Assembly: GCA_902517885.1 (NCBI GenBank)
Contig: CABYDZ010000002.1
Span: forward strand, 1 to 64,000
Origin: an uncultured Pelagibacteraceae bacterium
GTDB taxonomy: Bacteria > Pseudomonadota > Alphaproteobacteria > Pelagibacterales > AG-422-B15
Length of the DNA stretch: 64,000 nt
Direction of reading: 5' to 3'
Part shown: in pieces, positions 8,836-21,087 of the stretch
Layout: each line of letters opens with the position of its first letter
Numbering within the stretch: the first letter of the stretch is position 1
The notes under the pieces: model-generated
Database searches by the model: none
Told to the model about the DNA's origin: nothing
What the model saw: only the letters and a program-made list of their open reading frames with translations
Translations under genes and position numbers: made by a program

Positions 8836-9381
8836 ATGGTTTCAACCTTTCAAAATTATACCAGATATTTGGTAATTATATTATTTGCTTTGTTTTTGGC
8901 AGCTTGTGAAACTGTGCCAAAAGATACTGCATCATCATCATCATCAACATCATCATCATCAACATCATCATCATCATCATCAACCGCAGCTGTTGAAATA
9001 CAAGACGGTGTGTATGTTGGATCAGATACTGTTGAAATGTTAGCGATCGATGTTCCTGATAGAATATTTTTTGCATACGACAGCTATTCACTTACTAAAG
9101 CTGCTCAAAATACATTAGAAAAACAGGCGAAATGGTTGAAAGCAAATGGATCAGTTACAATAGCGATTGAAGGTCATGCTGATGAAAGAGGAACGAGAGA
9201 ATATAACTTAGCACTTGGTGATCGAAGAGCTAACGCTGCTAAAGATTATTTGATGACACAAGGGATTAGTTCTAGCAGGGTTACCACTATCAGTTTTGGC
9301 AAGGAAAGACCCGTGAATAGTGGCTCAAATAAAAAGGCCTGGGCACAAAACAGAAGATCAGTAACTGTACGAACAAATTAA
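8836..9381 (+). CDS. pal: Pal, peptidoglycan-associated lipoprotein
   Basis: Pal is an outer-membrane lipoprotein whose OmpA-like domain binds peptidoglycan. The ATG at 8836 is chosen over an in-frame TTG at 8809 because GGAG lies nine bases upstream and it gives a compact signal peptide ending in the lipobox LAAC (Cys24). A serine/threonine tract of 18 residues follows, encoded by TCA repeats, then the OmpA domain with FAYDSY, the GHADERGTREYNLALGDRRA peptidoglycan motif and the YGxERP-like FGKERP ending. The 181 residues fit the family. The Ser tract probably serves as a tether. Confidence 0.95.
   Translation: MVSTFQNYTRYLVIILFALFLAACETVPKDTASSSSSTSSSSTSSSSSSTAAVEIQDGVYVGSDTVEMLAIDVPDRIFFAYDSYSLTKAAQNTLEKQAKWLKANGSVTIAIEGHADERGTREYNLALGDRRANAAKDYLMTQGISSSRVTTISFGKERPVNSGSNKKAWAQNRRSVTVRTN
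8932..8982 (+). repeat. TCA trinucleotide tract encoding a poly-Ser linker in Pal
   Basis: Seventeen codons follow the pattern (TCA)5-ACA-(TCA)4-ACA-(TCA)6. Because the unit is three bases long, slippage would change linker length without a frameshift. The tract sits between the lipidated cysteine and the OmpA-like domain. It is an imperfect microsatellite inside a gene that is otherwise in normal codon usage. Confidence 0.9.
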
Positions 9382-9454
9382 ATAGATATTTAATTATTTA
9401 CGCCTTTATTAAGACAAAAGATAAGTCTAGGCTTATAAAAAAATATTTATTTTT

Positions 9455-10492
9455 ATGATCGATAAGATTTATCTATATTTTTGTGCTACTTTAATAGTTC
9501 TTACATTATTCAATCCAGTTCTCTATGCAGAAGAAATTCCATTAGATAAACTTCTTCAAAAGTTGGAAACAATCGAAAGTAGAATAAAGGTTCTTGAAAA
9601 AGCAACTTTTAACAATACAACTTCTAATCAAGCAAATAATTTAAGCCTTGATGATTATCAATCAATTATTGCAAAACAATCTATTCAAATAGCAGAACTT
9701 CAAAATGAAATTCAATCTTTAACAGCTCAAATTGAAGAAATGATTTTTACAATGCAATCTACGGTCAACAACTTTAATACATTTAAAGAAGATGCAGAAT
9801 TCAGATTTACAGATTTAAATACTAAAGCTGAGAATATAGAGAAAGTTCAAAATAATGCCCAGCCTAATACTTTAAGTGTAATGCAAAGTGAAATGTTTAT
9901 AGCCAATGAAGATAAATTAGATTTAGAACCAAAATCACTTGGAACTATAAATATGTCAAGCTTACCTGAAGAAGAAAATTCACCTTTTGAAGTAAAAATT
10001 AATAATGAAGGTGAGGAGCAACAAATTATCAATACAATATCGCAAGATAATATTGTGTCCCTTGGGGAGCAGCCAACACTTTTATCAATACTGCCGGAGG
10101 GTGATGAAAAAAGTCAGTATGAATATGCCATTAATCTACTTAAGCAAGGTGACTATGAGACAGCAGAAAAGGCGTTTACAGAATTTATTTCTATTGGAGA
10201 TGATAAAAATTATTTAAGTAATTCACATTTTTGGCTAGCTGAGACTTATTATGTCAGAGAAAACTTCAAAGATGCTGCTAAAAATTATTTGAATCTTTAT
10301 CAAACTTTTCCAAATGCAAACAAGGCACCTGATGCTCTATTGAAGCTCGGAATTTCATTAGTGAACATGCAACAGAAAGAACAGGGATGTATAACATTTA
10401 TGCAACTGCAAGAGTCATATCCTGAAGCTAATTCCTCAATCATTGATAGAAGTAACCTAGAATTAAAAAGAAATGGTTGTGAAATTAGTTAA
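9455..10492 (+). CDS. cpoB: CpoB/YbgF, Tol-Pal-associated periplasmic TPR protein
   Basis: CpoB coordinates peptidoglycan synthesis with outer-membrane constriction. A signal peptide ends at about residue 25 (NPVLYA). A coiled-coil region with heptads covers about residues 30-125, followed by an acidic linker and a C-terminal TPR domain from about residue 218 (YEYAINLLKQGDYETAEKAFTEF). At 345 residues it is somewhat long owing to the linker. It is the last Tol-Pal gene and overlaps tilS by 20 bp. Confidence 0.9.
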   Translation: MIDKIYLYFCATLIVLTLFNPVLYAEEIPLDKLLQKLETIESRIKVLEKATFNNTTSNQANNLSLDDYQSIIAKQSIQIAELQNEIQSLTAQIEEMIFTMQSTVNNFNTFKEDAEFRFTDLNTKAENIEKVQNNAQPNTLSVMQSEMFIANEDKLDLEPKSLGTINMSSLPEEENSPFEVKINNEGEEQQIINTISQDNIVSLGEQPTLLSILPEGDEKSQYEYAINLLKQGDYETAEKAFTEFISIGDDKNYLSNSHFWLAETYYVRENFKDAAKNYLNLYQTFPNANKAPDALLKLGISLVNMQQKEQGCITFMQLQESYPEANSSIIDRSNLELKRNGCEIS

Positions 10493-11564
10493 GCCAATCA
10501 ATTATAAAAATATAGAGAAGATCACTGATGCAGATTTTGAAAAACAACTCAAACTTCTTGGCGTAAATTCAAAATTTATCGTCGCTCTTTCTGGTGGGCC
10601 GGATAGTTTAGCACTGTTATACCTAGCTAAAAATTTTGCTAAGAAAAATAATTTAAAATTCACAGCTGTTTCAATCGATCATAACTTACGTGAGGATTCA
10701 TCTAAAGAAATTGAATGGATAAAGAAGCTCATGAAAAAAGAGAAAGTATGCTTTGTAACGAAAAAAGTTAAAAAAAAAATAAGCTGTTCTAATACACTTT
10801 CAAAAGCTAGAAAACATCGATATGAATTATTAACAGACGTTTGTAAAAAAAATAAATTTAAATATTTATTAACTGCTCATCATCTAGATGACGAAATTGA
10901 AACATTTTTGATGAGGTTAATTAGAGGTAGTGGAATAAAAGGTTTATCATCTTTAAAGCCTGTTTCTAAACATAAAGGAGGTGAGATTAATATTATTAGA
11001 CCTTTATTGAAATATTCAAAGAAATGTCTGATTAAGTATCTAGCAACAATAAAGCAATCTTATCTCTATGATAACACTAACCAAAATATGAAGTATGACA
11101 GATCTCGTATCAGAGGTATTGCTGAAAACTTAATTAATGAAGGGTTAGACAAGAAAAGAATTTTAGAAGTTATACAAAATTTAAAAAAAGCAGACGAAGC
11201 AATCATTGTATCAGTTAATAATTATTTAAAGAAAAGTGTATCACTTGGAGGAAGTAGCACTATAAAGGTAAAGACTAAAATATTCAAAAAGGCACCAGTT
11301 GAGATACAATACCGCATCATCAATAAATTATGTCGCCTTGTGGGCAACAAAGACAAAGTACCCAGATCGAAGTCACTGCAAAGCCTTATTGATAAAATCA
11401 ATACCGGGGATTTTAGAAGTCACACTTTAAATGGGTGCATATTTGTTTCTAAAAGCGATGAAATTTTAATATCAAAAGAGAAAAGAAGAAGCCGATTTTT
11501 AGGTCAAAATTTTAGAGTTATTCTTGAAAATAAGGATTGGCCAAAATTAATAGAGCATTATTAG
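10473..11564 (+). CDS. tilS: tRNA(Ile)-lysidine synthase
   Basis: TilS converts cytidine-34 of tRNA-Ile(CAU) to lysidine with ATP, switching codon reading from AUG to AUA. The PP-loop motif SGGPDS is at residues 40-45. The helical pattern SKARKHRYELL and the HHLDDEIETFLMRLIRGSG metal/ATP segment follow, with the second conserved stretch IRPLLKYSKK. The 363 residues suggest a short or divergent C-terminal domain. It overlaps cpoB by 20 bp, and its position before ftsH is conserved in alphaproteobacteria. Confidence 0.95.
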   Translation: MVVKLVKPINYKNIEKITDADFEKQLKLLGVNSKFIVALSGGPDSLALLYLAKNFAKKNNLKFTAVSIDHNLREDSSKEIEWIKKLMKKEKVCFVTKKVKKKISCSNTLSKARKHRYELLTDVCKKNKFKYLLTAHHLDDEIETFLMRLIRGSGIKGLSSLKPVSKHKGGEINIIRPLLKYSKKCLIKYLATIKQSYLYDNTNQNMKYDRSRIRGIAENLINEGLDKKRILEVIQNLKKADEAIIVSVNNYLKKSVSLGGSSTIKVKTKIFKKAPVEIQYRIINKLCRLVGNKDKVPRSKSLQSLIDKINTGDFRSHTLNGCIFVSKSDEILISKEKRRSRFLGQNFRVILENKDWPKLIEHY

Positions 11565-11661
11565 TGTTAAACAATTGAAATATATTGTTAAAATTTATAC
11601 CTTTCTTTTCTTGCATGACGTAAAATAGTAATTATTTAATAACTATAACAAATTTAAAAAA

Positions 11662-13572
11662 ATGAATTTCAGAAATATTACATTGTGGGTATTTATCGCC
11701 CTTATCGTCTTTGGTTTATTTAATCTCTTTAGCAACACCAGCGGTGAAAGAAATATAATAGACCTTACATATTCTCAATTTCTTGATGAAGTTGAGGCTG
11801 GATCAGTCAAAGATGTGGTCATAAGAGGTAGTAATATTAATGGTGCATTTGATGACGGCCGGTCATTCAAGACTTATGCCGCAAATGACCCTACGCTTGT
11901 GGACAGGTTAAATGATAGAGGCGTAAATATTTCTGCTGCCCCTCTTGACGATGGTTACCCCTCACTGCTGGGAGTACTTATTTCATGGTTCCCTATGTTA
12001 TTGCTTATAGGCGTATGGATTTTCTTTATGAGACAAATGCAAGGTGGTAGAGGTGGAGCAATGGGTTTTGGTAGATCTAAAGCAAAACTTTTAACTGAGA
12101 ATAAAAATAAAGTAACTTTTAATGATGTAGCAGGTATTGACGAAGCAAAGGAAGAGCTTGTTGAGATTGTTGACTTCCTTAAAGACCCAAGAAAATTTCA
12201 AAAGCTTGGCGGAAGAATTCCAAAAGGTGCATTACTAATCGGACCTCCAGGAACAGGAAAAACACTCTTAGCAAGAGCCGTTGCAGGCGAAGCTGGAGTC
12301 CCATTTTTTACAATTTCAGGTTCAGACTTTGTAGAAATGTTTGTTGGCGTGGGCGCTTCAAGAGTTCGAGACATGTTTGAGCAAGGAAGAAGAAATTCTC
12401 CGTGCATAATATTTATTGATGAGATTGATGCCGTAGGAAGAAGTCGTGGAGCAGGTCTTGGTGGCGGTAATGATGAGAGAGAGCAAACGTTGAACCAAAT
12501 TCTCGTTGAAATGGATGGCTTTGATACCCAAGAAGGCATTATATTGGTTGCTGCAACAAACAGACCAGATGTATTAGACCCGGCTTTATTAAGACCTGGC
12601 AGGTTTGATAGACAAGTGGTAGTTCCAAATCCAGACATTATGGGCAGAGAAGCAATTCTAAAAGTTCATATTAAAAAAATATCAGTTGCTCCCGATGTAG
12701 ATATTAGAACAATTGCAAGAGGAACTCCTGGTTTTTCAGGAGCTGATTTAGCTAATATTGTTAACGAATCTGCGTTACTTGCTGCAAGAAAAAATAAAAA
12801 AATTGTGACGATGGTAGATTTCGAAGAAGCAAAGGACAAAGTCATGATGGGATCAGAGAGAAGGTCTCTTGTTATGAGTCAAGAAGAAAAAGAATTAACA
12901 GCTTATCACGAAGGTGGTCATGCTATTGTTGCTTTAAACCAACCAGCATCAGATCCAATTCATAAGGCTACAATCATACCACGCGGTAGAGCCTTAGGAA
13001 TGGTTATGAGGCTACCTGAGCGAGATCAGTTATCAATGGCTAGAGAAAAGATGCTTGCTGATATCACTGTAGCTATGGGAGGAAGAGTAGCAGAAGAAAT
13101 AATTTTTGGTAATAACAAGGTTACATCAGGTGCCTCTTCTGATATTGAAATGGCAACTAAGATGGCAAGAAATATGGTTACAAAATATGGAATGAGTGAA
13201 AAACTAGGACCACTTCAGTACAGTGAAAACGAGGAAGAAGTTTTCTTAGGTAGATCAGTTCAAAAACATCAAAATGTCTCAGAAGACACAGCGAGATTGA
13301 TTGACTCTGAGATAAGAATAATTGTTGATACATGTTATGCTCTTGCAGGGAAGATCCTTACTGATAAAATCAACGATCTTCATGCTCTTGCAAAAGGCTT
13401 AATTGAATATGAAACTTTGAATGGAGATGAAATTTTGTTGTTACTTAAGGATGGAAAAATTGACAGACCAAACCCAGAAGAGGAAATTAGCAATGCTGGT
13501 CCATCTGTACCTAAAAGTGGCAAGTCTTCAACAGTTGTTCCTGGTTTCAAGCCCAAACCACAGACTAGTTAA
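11662..13572 (+). CDS. ftsH: ATP-dependent zinc metalloprotease FtsH
   Basis: FtsH is a membrane-anchored AAA+ protease that removes misfolded membrane proteins and regulators such as RpoH. Two membrane helices lie at about residues 5-25 and 105-127. The Walker A motif GPPGTGKT is at 194-201, the Walker B IIFIDEID near 250, the second region of homology with RPGRFDR near 312, and the zinc site HEGGH at 416-420. The 636-residue length is typical. A 97-bp upstream gap may hold its promoter: a CTTG is visible but no convincing heat-shock -10. Confidence 0.98.
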   Translation: MNFRNITLWVFIALIVFGLFNLFSNTSGERNIIDLTYSQFLDEVEAGSVKDVVIRGSNINGAFDDGRSFKTYAANDPTLVDRLNDRGVNISAAPLDDGYPSLLGVLISWFPMLLLIGVWIFFMRQMQGGRGGAMGFGRSKAKLLTENKNKVTFNDVAGIDEAKEELVEIVDFLKDPRKFQKLGGRIPKGALLIGPPGTGKTLLARAVAGEAGVPFFTISGSDFVEMFVGVGASRVRDMFEQGRRNSPCIIFIDEIDAVGRSRGAGLGGGNDEREQTLNQILVEMDGFDTQEGIILVAATNRPDVLDPALLRPGRFDRQVVVPNPDIMGREAILKVHIKKISVAPDVDIRTIARGTPGFSGADLANIVNESALLAARKNKKIVTMVDFEEAKDKVMMGSERRSLVMSQEEKELTAYHEGGHAIVALNQPASDPIHKATIIPRGRALGMVMRLPERDQLSMAREKMLADITVAMGGRVAEEIIFGNNKVTSGASSDIEMATKMARNMVTKYGMSEKLGPLQYSENEEEVFLGRSVQKHQNVSEDTARLIDSEIRIIVDTCYALAGKILTDKINDLHALAKGLIEYETLNGDEILLLLKDGKIDRPNPEEEISNAGPSVPKSGKSSTVVPGFKPKPQTS

Positions 13573-13584
13573 ACTGAATTAAAT

Positions 13585-14640
13585 ATGACCGCTGCGCGTA
13601 AACTTGTTAAGTATTACGTCAGACCCATACTAAATAACATTAAAAATAAAGACTCTCTAAATCTTGGCTCTTCCAAACTTTATTTTGATAAAATTGAATT
13701 AATTACAAGAAATGGAAAGGATATATCGTCAAAATATCTTCATTTAAAAGAGGTCACCAGACTACCTAGGGATATTAGTAAGACCATAAGAATTCAATTA
13801 AAAAAAATAACAAAAACTAGAAAAAAAATCAAAAATTTAAATTTTAATAAGCCTTTAATAATGGGAATATTAAACGTCACTCCAGATAGCTTTTCTGACG
13901 GTGGAAAATTTTTATCAATTGATAATGCTTATGCCCAATATAAAAAGTTGAAGAAAGAGGGTGCAGTCATAGTTGACATTGGTGGAGAGTCTACACGACC
14001 TGGGTCAAAGACAGTTCCAGTTAAAAAAGAACTTCAAAGAATAATGCCAGTTATTGATCAAATCAAAAGTAATTCGAGAAATTCTTTAGTTTCAGTTGAT
14101 ACAAGAAAATCAACAGTAATGAAAGCTGTAATGAAATATAATATTGATTTTATCAATGACGTCTCGGGATTAAGGTATGACAGTAAAGCTATAAGTTTTT
14201 TAAATAATGCTAAAATTCCTTTCATTATAATGCATTCAATCTCTAATCCTGCGAAAATGCAAAAATCAATTAAATATAAAGATGTTTTACTAGATGTTTA
14301 TGATTTTTTAGAAAAGCAAATAGAAAAATGTAAATCAAAAGGAATACCTGAAAACAAAATTATTATTGATCCAGGCATTGGCTTTGGTAAGACTCTGAAA
14401 CAAAATTTGACACTTATAAAAAAGATTAGTTTACTTCACTCACTTGGTCTACCGGTAATGTTAGGTAGTTCCCGAAAAAGTTTTATTGGAAAGATTCAAA
14501 AAAATGAATTATACGATGATCGTAAAGGGGGATCGATAGCTTCAGTTTTATACGGTCTGTCTCAAGGTATTCAAATATTCAGAGTGCATGACGTATATGA
14601 GACAAACCAAGCAATAAAAGTCTATTCGAAATTGATATGA
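13585..14640 (+). CDS. folP: Dihydropteroate synthase
   Basis: This enzyme joins p-aminobenzoate to the pterin pyrophosphate in folate synthesis. The TIM barrel begins at about residue 90 with PLIMGILNVTPDSFSDGG, followed by DIGGESTRPGS, VDTRKS, FINDVSGLR, IIDPGIGFGKT and the SSRKSFIG loop near residue 295. An N-terminal extension of about 85 basic residues, of unclear function, precedes the barrel; alphaproteobacterial members often carry such an extension. It starts 12 bp after ftsH and overlaps glmM by 4 bp. Confidence 0.95.
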   Translation: MTAARKLVKYYVRPILNNIKNKDSLNLGSSKLYFDKIELITRNGKDISSKYLHLKEVTRLPRDISKTIRIQLKKITKTRKKIKNLNFNKPLIMGILNVTPDSFSDGGKFLSIDNAYAQYKKLKKEGAVIVDIGGESTRPGSKTVPVKKELQRIMPVIDQIKSNSRNSLVSVDTRKSTVMKAVMKYNIDFINDVSGLRYDSKAISFLNNAKIPFIIMHSISNPAKMQKSIKYKDVLLDVYDFLEKQIEKCKSKGIPENKIIIDPGIGFGKTLKQNLTLIKKISLLHSLGLPVMLGSSRKSFIGKIQKNELYDDRKGGSIASVLYGLSQGIQIFRVHDVYETNQAIKVYSKLI

Positions 14641-15971
14641 AAAAAAAATATTTTGGAACAGATGGAATTCGAGCAAGCTCAAACAGCGATAAATTAAATG
14701 GACCTACCCTAATTAATCTAGGGATGGCACTTGGAAAATATTTTACCAAAGGAGATCACAGGCATAAGGTTGTTATTGGAAAAGATACTAGGCTATCTGG
14801 TTACATGATCGAACAGGCTTTAACATCCGGCTTACTCTCAATGGGCATGGATGTTTTTTTATTTGGCCCGATCCCAACTCCTGCAGTCTCAATGTTAACA
14901 AAGTCAATGCGAGCTGACCTTGGAATTATGATCACAGCATCTCATAATCAATATCAAGATAACGGCTTAAAGATATTTGATAGACTTGGTAACAAGCTCT
15001 CTGATGAGACAGAGCTAGAGATAGAAAATCTAATGGAAAGTAAACTTGAAGAAACCCTAGCCAAGCCTGAAAACATAGGAAGAGCTAAAAGATTAGAAGA
15101 TGCAAATGGGAGGTACATAGAATATTTGAAAAACACATTTCCAAAGACCCAACGCCTTGATGGATTAAAAATAGTTGTTGATTGCGCTAATGGTGCTTCA
15201 TATATTTCAGCTCCTCTTATCTTATGGGAGTTAGGAGCAGAAATAATTCAAATTGGAACTCAGCCAAATGGAATAAATATCAATGATAATTGTGGCTCAA
15301 CTAATACGGATTTATTAGCAAAAACTGTAATAGAGGAAAAAGCTGACATAGGCATTGCATTGGATGGAGACGGAGACCGGTTAGCAATAGTCGATGAAAA
15401 AGGAAATGTCATTAATGGCGATCAAATCCTTGCATTGTTAGCATTACATATGAGCAAAAAAAACTTACTCCAAAAAAATAAAGTTGTTGGGACTTCCATG
15501 GCCAATATAGGGTTAGAAATCCTACTCAATGAGAATAATATTGAGTTAATTAGAGCAAATGTTGGCGATAGATATGTCAAAGAAAAAATGATTCATGAAA
15601 ATCTAAATTTAGGTGGAGAGCAATCAGGTCATATTATCATGAGGGATTATACATCCTCTGGTGATGGTATTATTGTTGCCCTACAAGTACTCGCAATTAT
15701 TATGCAAAAAGAAAAACAAGCTAGTGAAATTCTTAATTTATTCATGCCACATCCCCAAAACCTAGTTAATTTTGAAGTTAAAACTAAGAATATTTTGGAA
15801 AGTGATGAAACTAAGAATTTTATTAAAAAGTGTGAGGAAGAAGTTGCAGGTGAAGGTAGAATCGTTGTTAGAATGTCTGGCACTGAACCACTTTTGAGAG
15901 TTATGATAGAGTGTAAAAGTCAGAATAAAATTGATGAATTAACTGAAAACGTTACAAAATATTTTTCTTAA
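14637..15971 (+). CDS. glmM: Phosphoglucosamine mutase
   Basis: GlmM interconverts glucosamine 6-phosphate and 1-phosphate, feeding UDP-GlcNAc synthesis for peptidoglycan and LPS. Its start, FGTDGIRASSN, is the family signature. The phosphoserine loop TASHN places the catalytic Ser at residue 102. The metal loop is DGDGDR, the sugar-binding loop GGEQSGH and the phosphate-binding loop RMSGTEPLLRV. The 444 residues match E. coli GlmM. The ATGA overlap with folP implies coupling, and the folP-glmM order is conserved across proteobacteria. Confidence 0.97.
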   Translation: MKKKYFGTDGIRASSNSDKLNGPTLINLGMALGKYFTKGDHRHKVVIGKDTRLSGYMIEQALTSGLLSMGMDVFLFGPIPTPAVSMLTKSMRADLGIMITASHNQYQDNGLKIFDRLGNKLSDETELEIENLMESKLEETLAKPENIGRAKRLEDANGRYIEYLKNTFPKTQRLDGLKIVVDCANGASYISAPLILWELGAEIIQIGTQPNGININDNCGSTNTDLLAKTVIEEKADIGIALDGDGDRLAIVDEKGNVINGDQILALLALHMSKKNLLQKNKVVGTSMANIGLEILLNENNIELIRANVGDRYVKEKMIHENLNLGGEQSGHIIMRDYTSSGDGIIVALQVLAIIMQKEKQASEILNLFMPHPQNLVNFEVKTKNILESDETKNFIKKCEEEVAGEGRIVVRMSGTEPLLRVMIECKSQNKIDELTENVTKYFS

Positions 15972-15983
15972 TATTTAGGATAA

Positions 15984-18157
<2,174 letters not shown>

Positions 18158-18194
18158 ATATTAAATATGGTACTTATATGCTTTTTTTCAATGC

Positions 18195-19166
18195 TCAGCT
18201 TTTAATAGAATTTATTAAATTGCTCAAGTAATCTGGGATAACAGACTGAAATAATTGAATTTTTTCTTTTTGAGGATGAACAAAGCCAAGACTCTTGGCA
18301 TGCAGAGCTTGCCCTGGCAGTGAATTAATCGCAGAAATTGCACTATCAGATAATTGTTTCAGTTTACTTTGAGGGGACCTTCCATAGGTCTTATCTCCTA
18401 TGAGAGGATGTCCCTTATCAGTCATATGAACTCTAATTTGATGAGTTCTGCCAGTATGAAGCTTACATTCAATTACACTTGCAATTGCATTGCCTTTACT
18501 AGTTTTTAAATTTTCAATGGTTTTATAATTCGTTATTGCTTCTTTACCCTTTATCTTAGAGCTCATCATTTTTGTTCTATTTTTATTACTTCTTGAAATT
18601 AAAGACGATATTTTTCCACTTGCAGGTTTTATTGATCCCCAGCAGACAGCTATGTATTCTCTTCTAATAGAGTGGTCGGCAAATTGAAGTGAAAGGTGTT
18701 GATGACTGAAGTCATTTTTTGCCACTACAACGAGTCCACTTGTATCTTTATCTATTCGGTGAACTATCCCAGGTCTTTGGGAATCACCTACAAATTTTAA
18801 ACTATTTCCACAATGGTTTATTAAAGCATTTACAATGGTACCTGATTTATTGCCGGCACCCGGATGCATTACGATGCCAGCAGGTTTATCAATTACTATT
18901 AAATCTTCATCTTCGTAAACAACATTAAGGTCAATTTTTTCACTTTTTAAAGAAGTTTCATTTTTAATTTCTTCTGTAACTTTAATTTTATCTTTAAGAG
19001 AAATTTTATAGTCCGGGTCTTCCCATTTGCCATTCACTAGTACCATTTTATTATTTATTAAAAGCTTAATTTTTGATCGACTTAGATGACTCAGCTCTAA
19101 TGAAATGTATTTATCAAGTCTTAACCCGTTATACTTGATATTATTGACTTTATATTCATAGATCAT
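18195..19166 (-). CDS. rluD: Ribosomal large subunit pseudouridine synthase, RluD family
   Basis: The 323-residue protein has an N-terminal S4 RNA-binding domain (LDKYISLELSHLSRSKIKLL) and the RluA-family catalytic motif HRIDKDTSGL with Asp139, the E. coli RluD numbering. The HTGRTHQIRVHM motif near residue 240 completes the active site. It probably makes pseudouridines in helix 69 of 23S rRNA. Its pairing with rpoH downstream is typical. Only 14 bp separate its start from the divergent small membrane-protein gene. Confidence 0.93.
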   Translation of the reverse strand: MIYEYKVNNIKYNGLRLDKYISLELSHLSRSKIKLLINNKMVLVNGKWEDPDYKISLKDKIKVTEEIKNETSLKSEKIDLNVVYEDEDLIVIDKPAGIVMHPGAGNKSGTIVNALINHCGNSLKFVGDSQRPGIVHRIDKDTSGLVVVAKNDFSHQHLSLQFADHSIRREYIAVCWGSIKPASGKISSLISRSNKNRTKMMSSKIKGKEAITNYKTIENLKTSKGNAIASVIECKLHTGRTHQIRVHMTDKGHPLIGDKTYGRSPQSKLKQLSDSAISAINSLPGQALHAKSLGFVHPQKEKIQLFQSVIPDYLSNLINSIKS

Positions 19167-19180
19167 TAAGAGTATTTTAA

Positions 19181-19453
19181 ATGAACCAGAGAATATTACT
19201 ATTCATAGTTATTTTTTTAGGATTTTTAATTATTGTTGGCACAACCGTGGTAATCACAACAGTTATTGAAAGATCAAGAAATGTAGATTTTTTCGAAAAT
19301 ACTACTGATACTGAATTTCATAGTACATGTGGAACATCAGGTATCGAAGATGTTATTAAACTCGAAGATCAAAAAATATTGCTTAAATGTTTTGATGGTC
19401 CGGTATACATTTATGACTCTAAGAAAAACCAAATTATTACTGAAATTAATTAA
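19181..19453 (+). CDS. Small single-pass membrane protein, function unknown (DUF6476-like position)
   Basis: This 90-residue protein has one N-terminal membrane helix (about residues 4-27, very Ile/Val-rich) and a roughly 60-residue extracytoplasmic domain containing two cysteines (about residues 50 and 70), which could form a disulfide. It ends with short beta-strand-like segments (KILLKCFDGPVYIYD). Alphaproteobacteria often carry a short single-pass membrane protein divergent from rluD; topology and place fit, but the sequence similarity is too weak to claim the family firmly. Confidence 0.7.
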   Translation: MNQRILLFIVIFLGFLIIVGTTVVITTVIERSRNVDFFENTTDTEFHSTCGTSGIEDVIKLEDQKILLKCFDGPVYIYDSKKNQIITEIN

Positions 19454-21042
19454 TTATTTATAATTGAGTCAGACGCCTTTTCAGCAATCATTACTGTCGA
19501 TGCGTTCAGATTACCCGTAATAATATTAGGCATAATCGATGCATCTATGACTCTCAATCCATCTATTCCGTATACTTTCAACTCCTCGTCTACAACTGAT
19601 AAATTATCTTTACCCATTTTACACGTACATGATGGATGGTATGCAGTATCTCCTTTATCTCTTATAAAATTATTCAGATCTTCATCATTGTTTGTGTCAC
19701 TTCCTGGCGAGATTTCTTCTCCTCTATATTCATCGAATTCTTTTTGATTAAATATCTCCCTTGCAATTTTTATTCCTTCTCGCATTTCTCTAAGATCATG
19801 TTCAGTTTGCATGTAATTGAATTGGATTGAAGGTGCATCGTTTGGATTAGCTGATTTTAATTTTACTGATCCTCTGCTAGTAGGTCGCATCGGTCCAACA
19901 TGTGCTTGAAAAGCATGGCAGGTAGAGCTCTTTCTACCATGATCTAAAACTAAAGATGGAAAAAAATGGAATTGCATATTTGGATAATCAGACATTTCAT
20001 TGCTCCTCACAAATCCACCTGTTTCTAGATTAGAGTGTGCAGCAACACCCGTCTTAAACAAAAACCATTCAGCACCTATCAATGCCATTTTTAATGGGTT
20101 CTGAGCACTGTGCAGCGTTACAGGCTTTTTGCATTTATATTGAACATAGGTTTCAAGATGGTCTTGCAGGTTTTTCCCAACTCCCTCCAAACACTCTACT
20201 GGCTCAATGCTATATTTTGATAATTCATTTTCTGGACCAATTCCAGATAGCATAAGTAGTTGAGGTGAATTTATAGCCCCAGCAGAAAGAAGGACCTCTT
20301 TGCTTGAAAAATATTTTTTATTTTCACCATTCGCCTTGCATTCAACCCCAACAGCTTTTTTATCCTCAAATAGTATCTTATTTACAGTTACGTTAGTTAA
20401 TATCTCCAAGTTAGATCTGTGCTTTATTGGATGAAGATAAGTAACGCTTGTACTTTGCCTCTTTCCATTAAAAATAGTTGTATCCATTAATCCAAAACCT
20501 TCTTGTCTTTCACCATTCATATCATTATTGATTTGATATCCAGCTTGTTGAGCGGCATTTAAATAAACTTGACTAAGAATATTGCCATTGGGCGATCTTG
20601 AAAGTTTTAATGGTCCCGACTCTCCTCGAAAATTTGAGTCTAAACCCTCAACTGACTCAGATTTTTTAAAATAGGGTAGAACTTTATCGTAAGTCCAATC
20701 TGTTAAACCCAACTGTCCCCAGTTATCAAAATCTTTTGCATTGCCTCTTACATGAACCATGCCATTGTGTGAGGAACTTCCTCCCAACATCTTGCCCCTG
20801 GGGCAGAACATAGTCCTATTATGCATAAATGGCTCTGGCTCAGATTCATAAAGATAATTATATTTTGGATCGTGCATCGTATAAAGCAGTGCTGCAGGCA
20901 TTGCAGTCTTCCAAGTCTTGTCTGAAGGTCCAGATTCTATTAGCAGGACATTAATAGCTGTATTTGATGAAAGGCGATTGGCTAGAACACAACCAGCACT
21001 ACCAGCTCCAATTATAATGTAATCAAAGTTATTTAATTTCAT
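19450..21042 (-). CDS. betA: Choline dehydrogenase-like GMC oxidoreductase
   Basis: This 530-residue GMC-family flavoenzyme starts with the FAD-binding IIGAGSAGCVLANRLS motif. The second signature RGKMLGGSSSHNGMVHVRG is near residue 85, and AGAINSPQLLMLSGIGP near residue 250. The C-terminal catalytic segment HPSCTCKMG and IITGNLNASTVMIAEKASD closely resemble BetA choline dehydrogenases, which oxidise choline to betaine aldehyde. It lies on the edge of the quaternary-amine region and shares its stop overlap with the small membrane-protein gene. GMC specificity is hard to read from sequence, so another alcohol substrate is possible. Confidence 0.75.
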   Translation of the reverse strand: MKLNNFDYIIIGAGSAGCVLANRLSSNTAINVLLIESGPSDKTWKTAMPAALLYTMHDPKYNYLYESEPEPFMHNRTMFCPRGKMLGGSSSHNGMVHVRGNAKDFDNWGQLGLTDWTYDKVLPYFKKSESVEGLDSNFRGESGPLKLSRSPNGNILSQVYLNAAQQAGYQINNDMNGERQEGFGLMDTTIFNGKRQSTSVTYLHPIKHRSNLEILTNVTVNKILFEDKKAVGVECKANGENKKYFSSKEVLLSAGAINSPQLLMLSGIGPENELSKYSIEPVECLEGVGKNLQDHLETYVQYKCKKPVTLHSAQNPLKMALIGAEWFLFKTGVAAHSNLETGGFVRSNEMSDYPNMQFHFFPSLVLDHGRKSSTCHAFQAHVGPMRPTSRGSVKLKSANPNDAPSIQFNYMQTEHDLREMREGIKIAREIFNQKEFDEYRGEEISPGSDTNNDEDLNNFIRDKGDTAYHPSCTCKMGKDNLSVVDEELKVYGIDGLRVIDASIMPNIITGNLNASTVMIAEKASDSIINN

Positions 21043-21087
21043 GAAATGATTTTATCAAACATTATATTTATAGTACAACATTAGATA

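Noticed and set aside
8876..9091. Met-rich frame opposite pal
   Set aside because: The long Met run is simply the complement of the TCA repeat encoding the Pal serine tract.
11600..11661. Heat-shock (sigma-32) promoter upstream of ftsH
   Set aside because: A CTTG is present but no CCTATNT-like -10 could be found at the right distance.
12198..12638. 146-codon open frame opposite ftsH
   Set aside because: It mirrors the highly conserved AAA+ region of ftsH and has no start signal or homologous pattern of its own.
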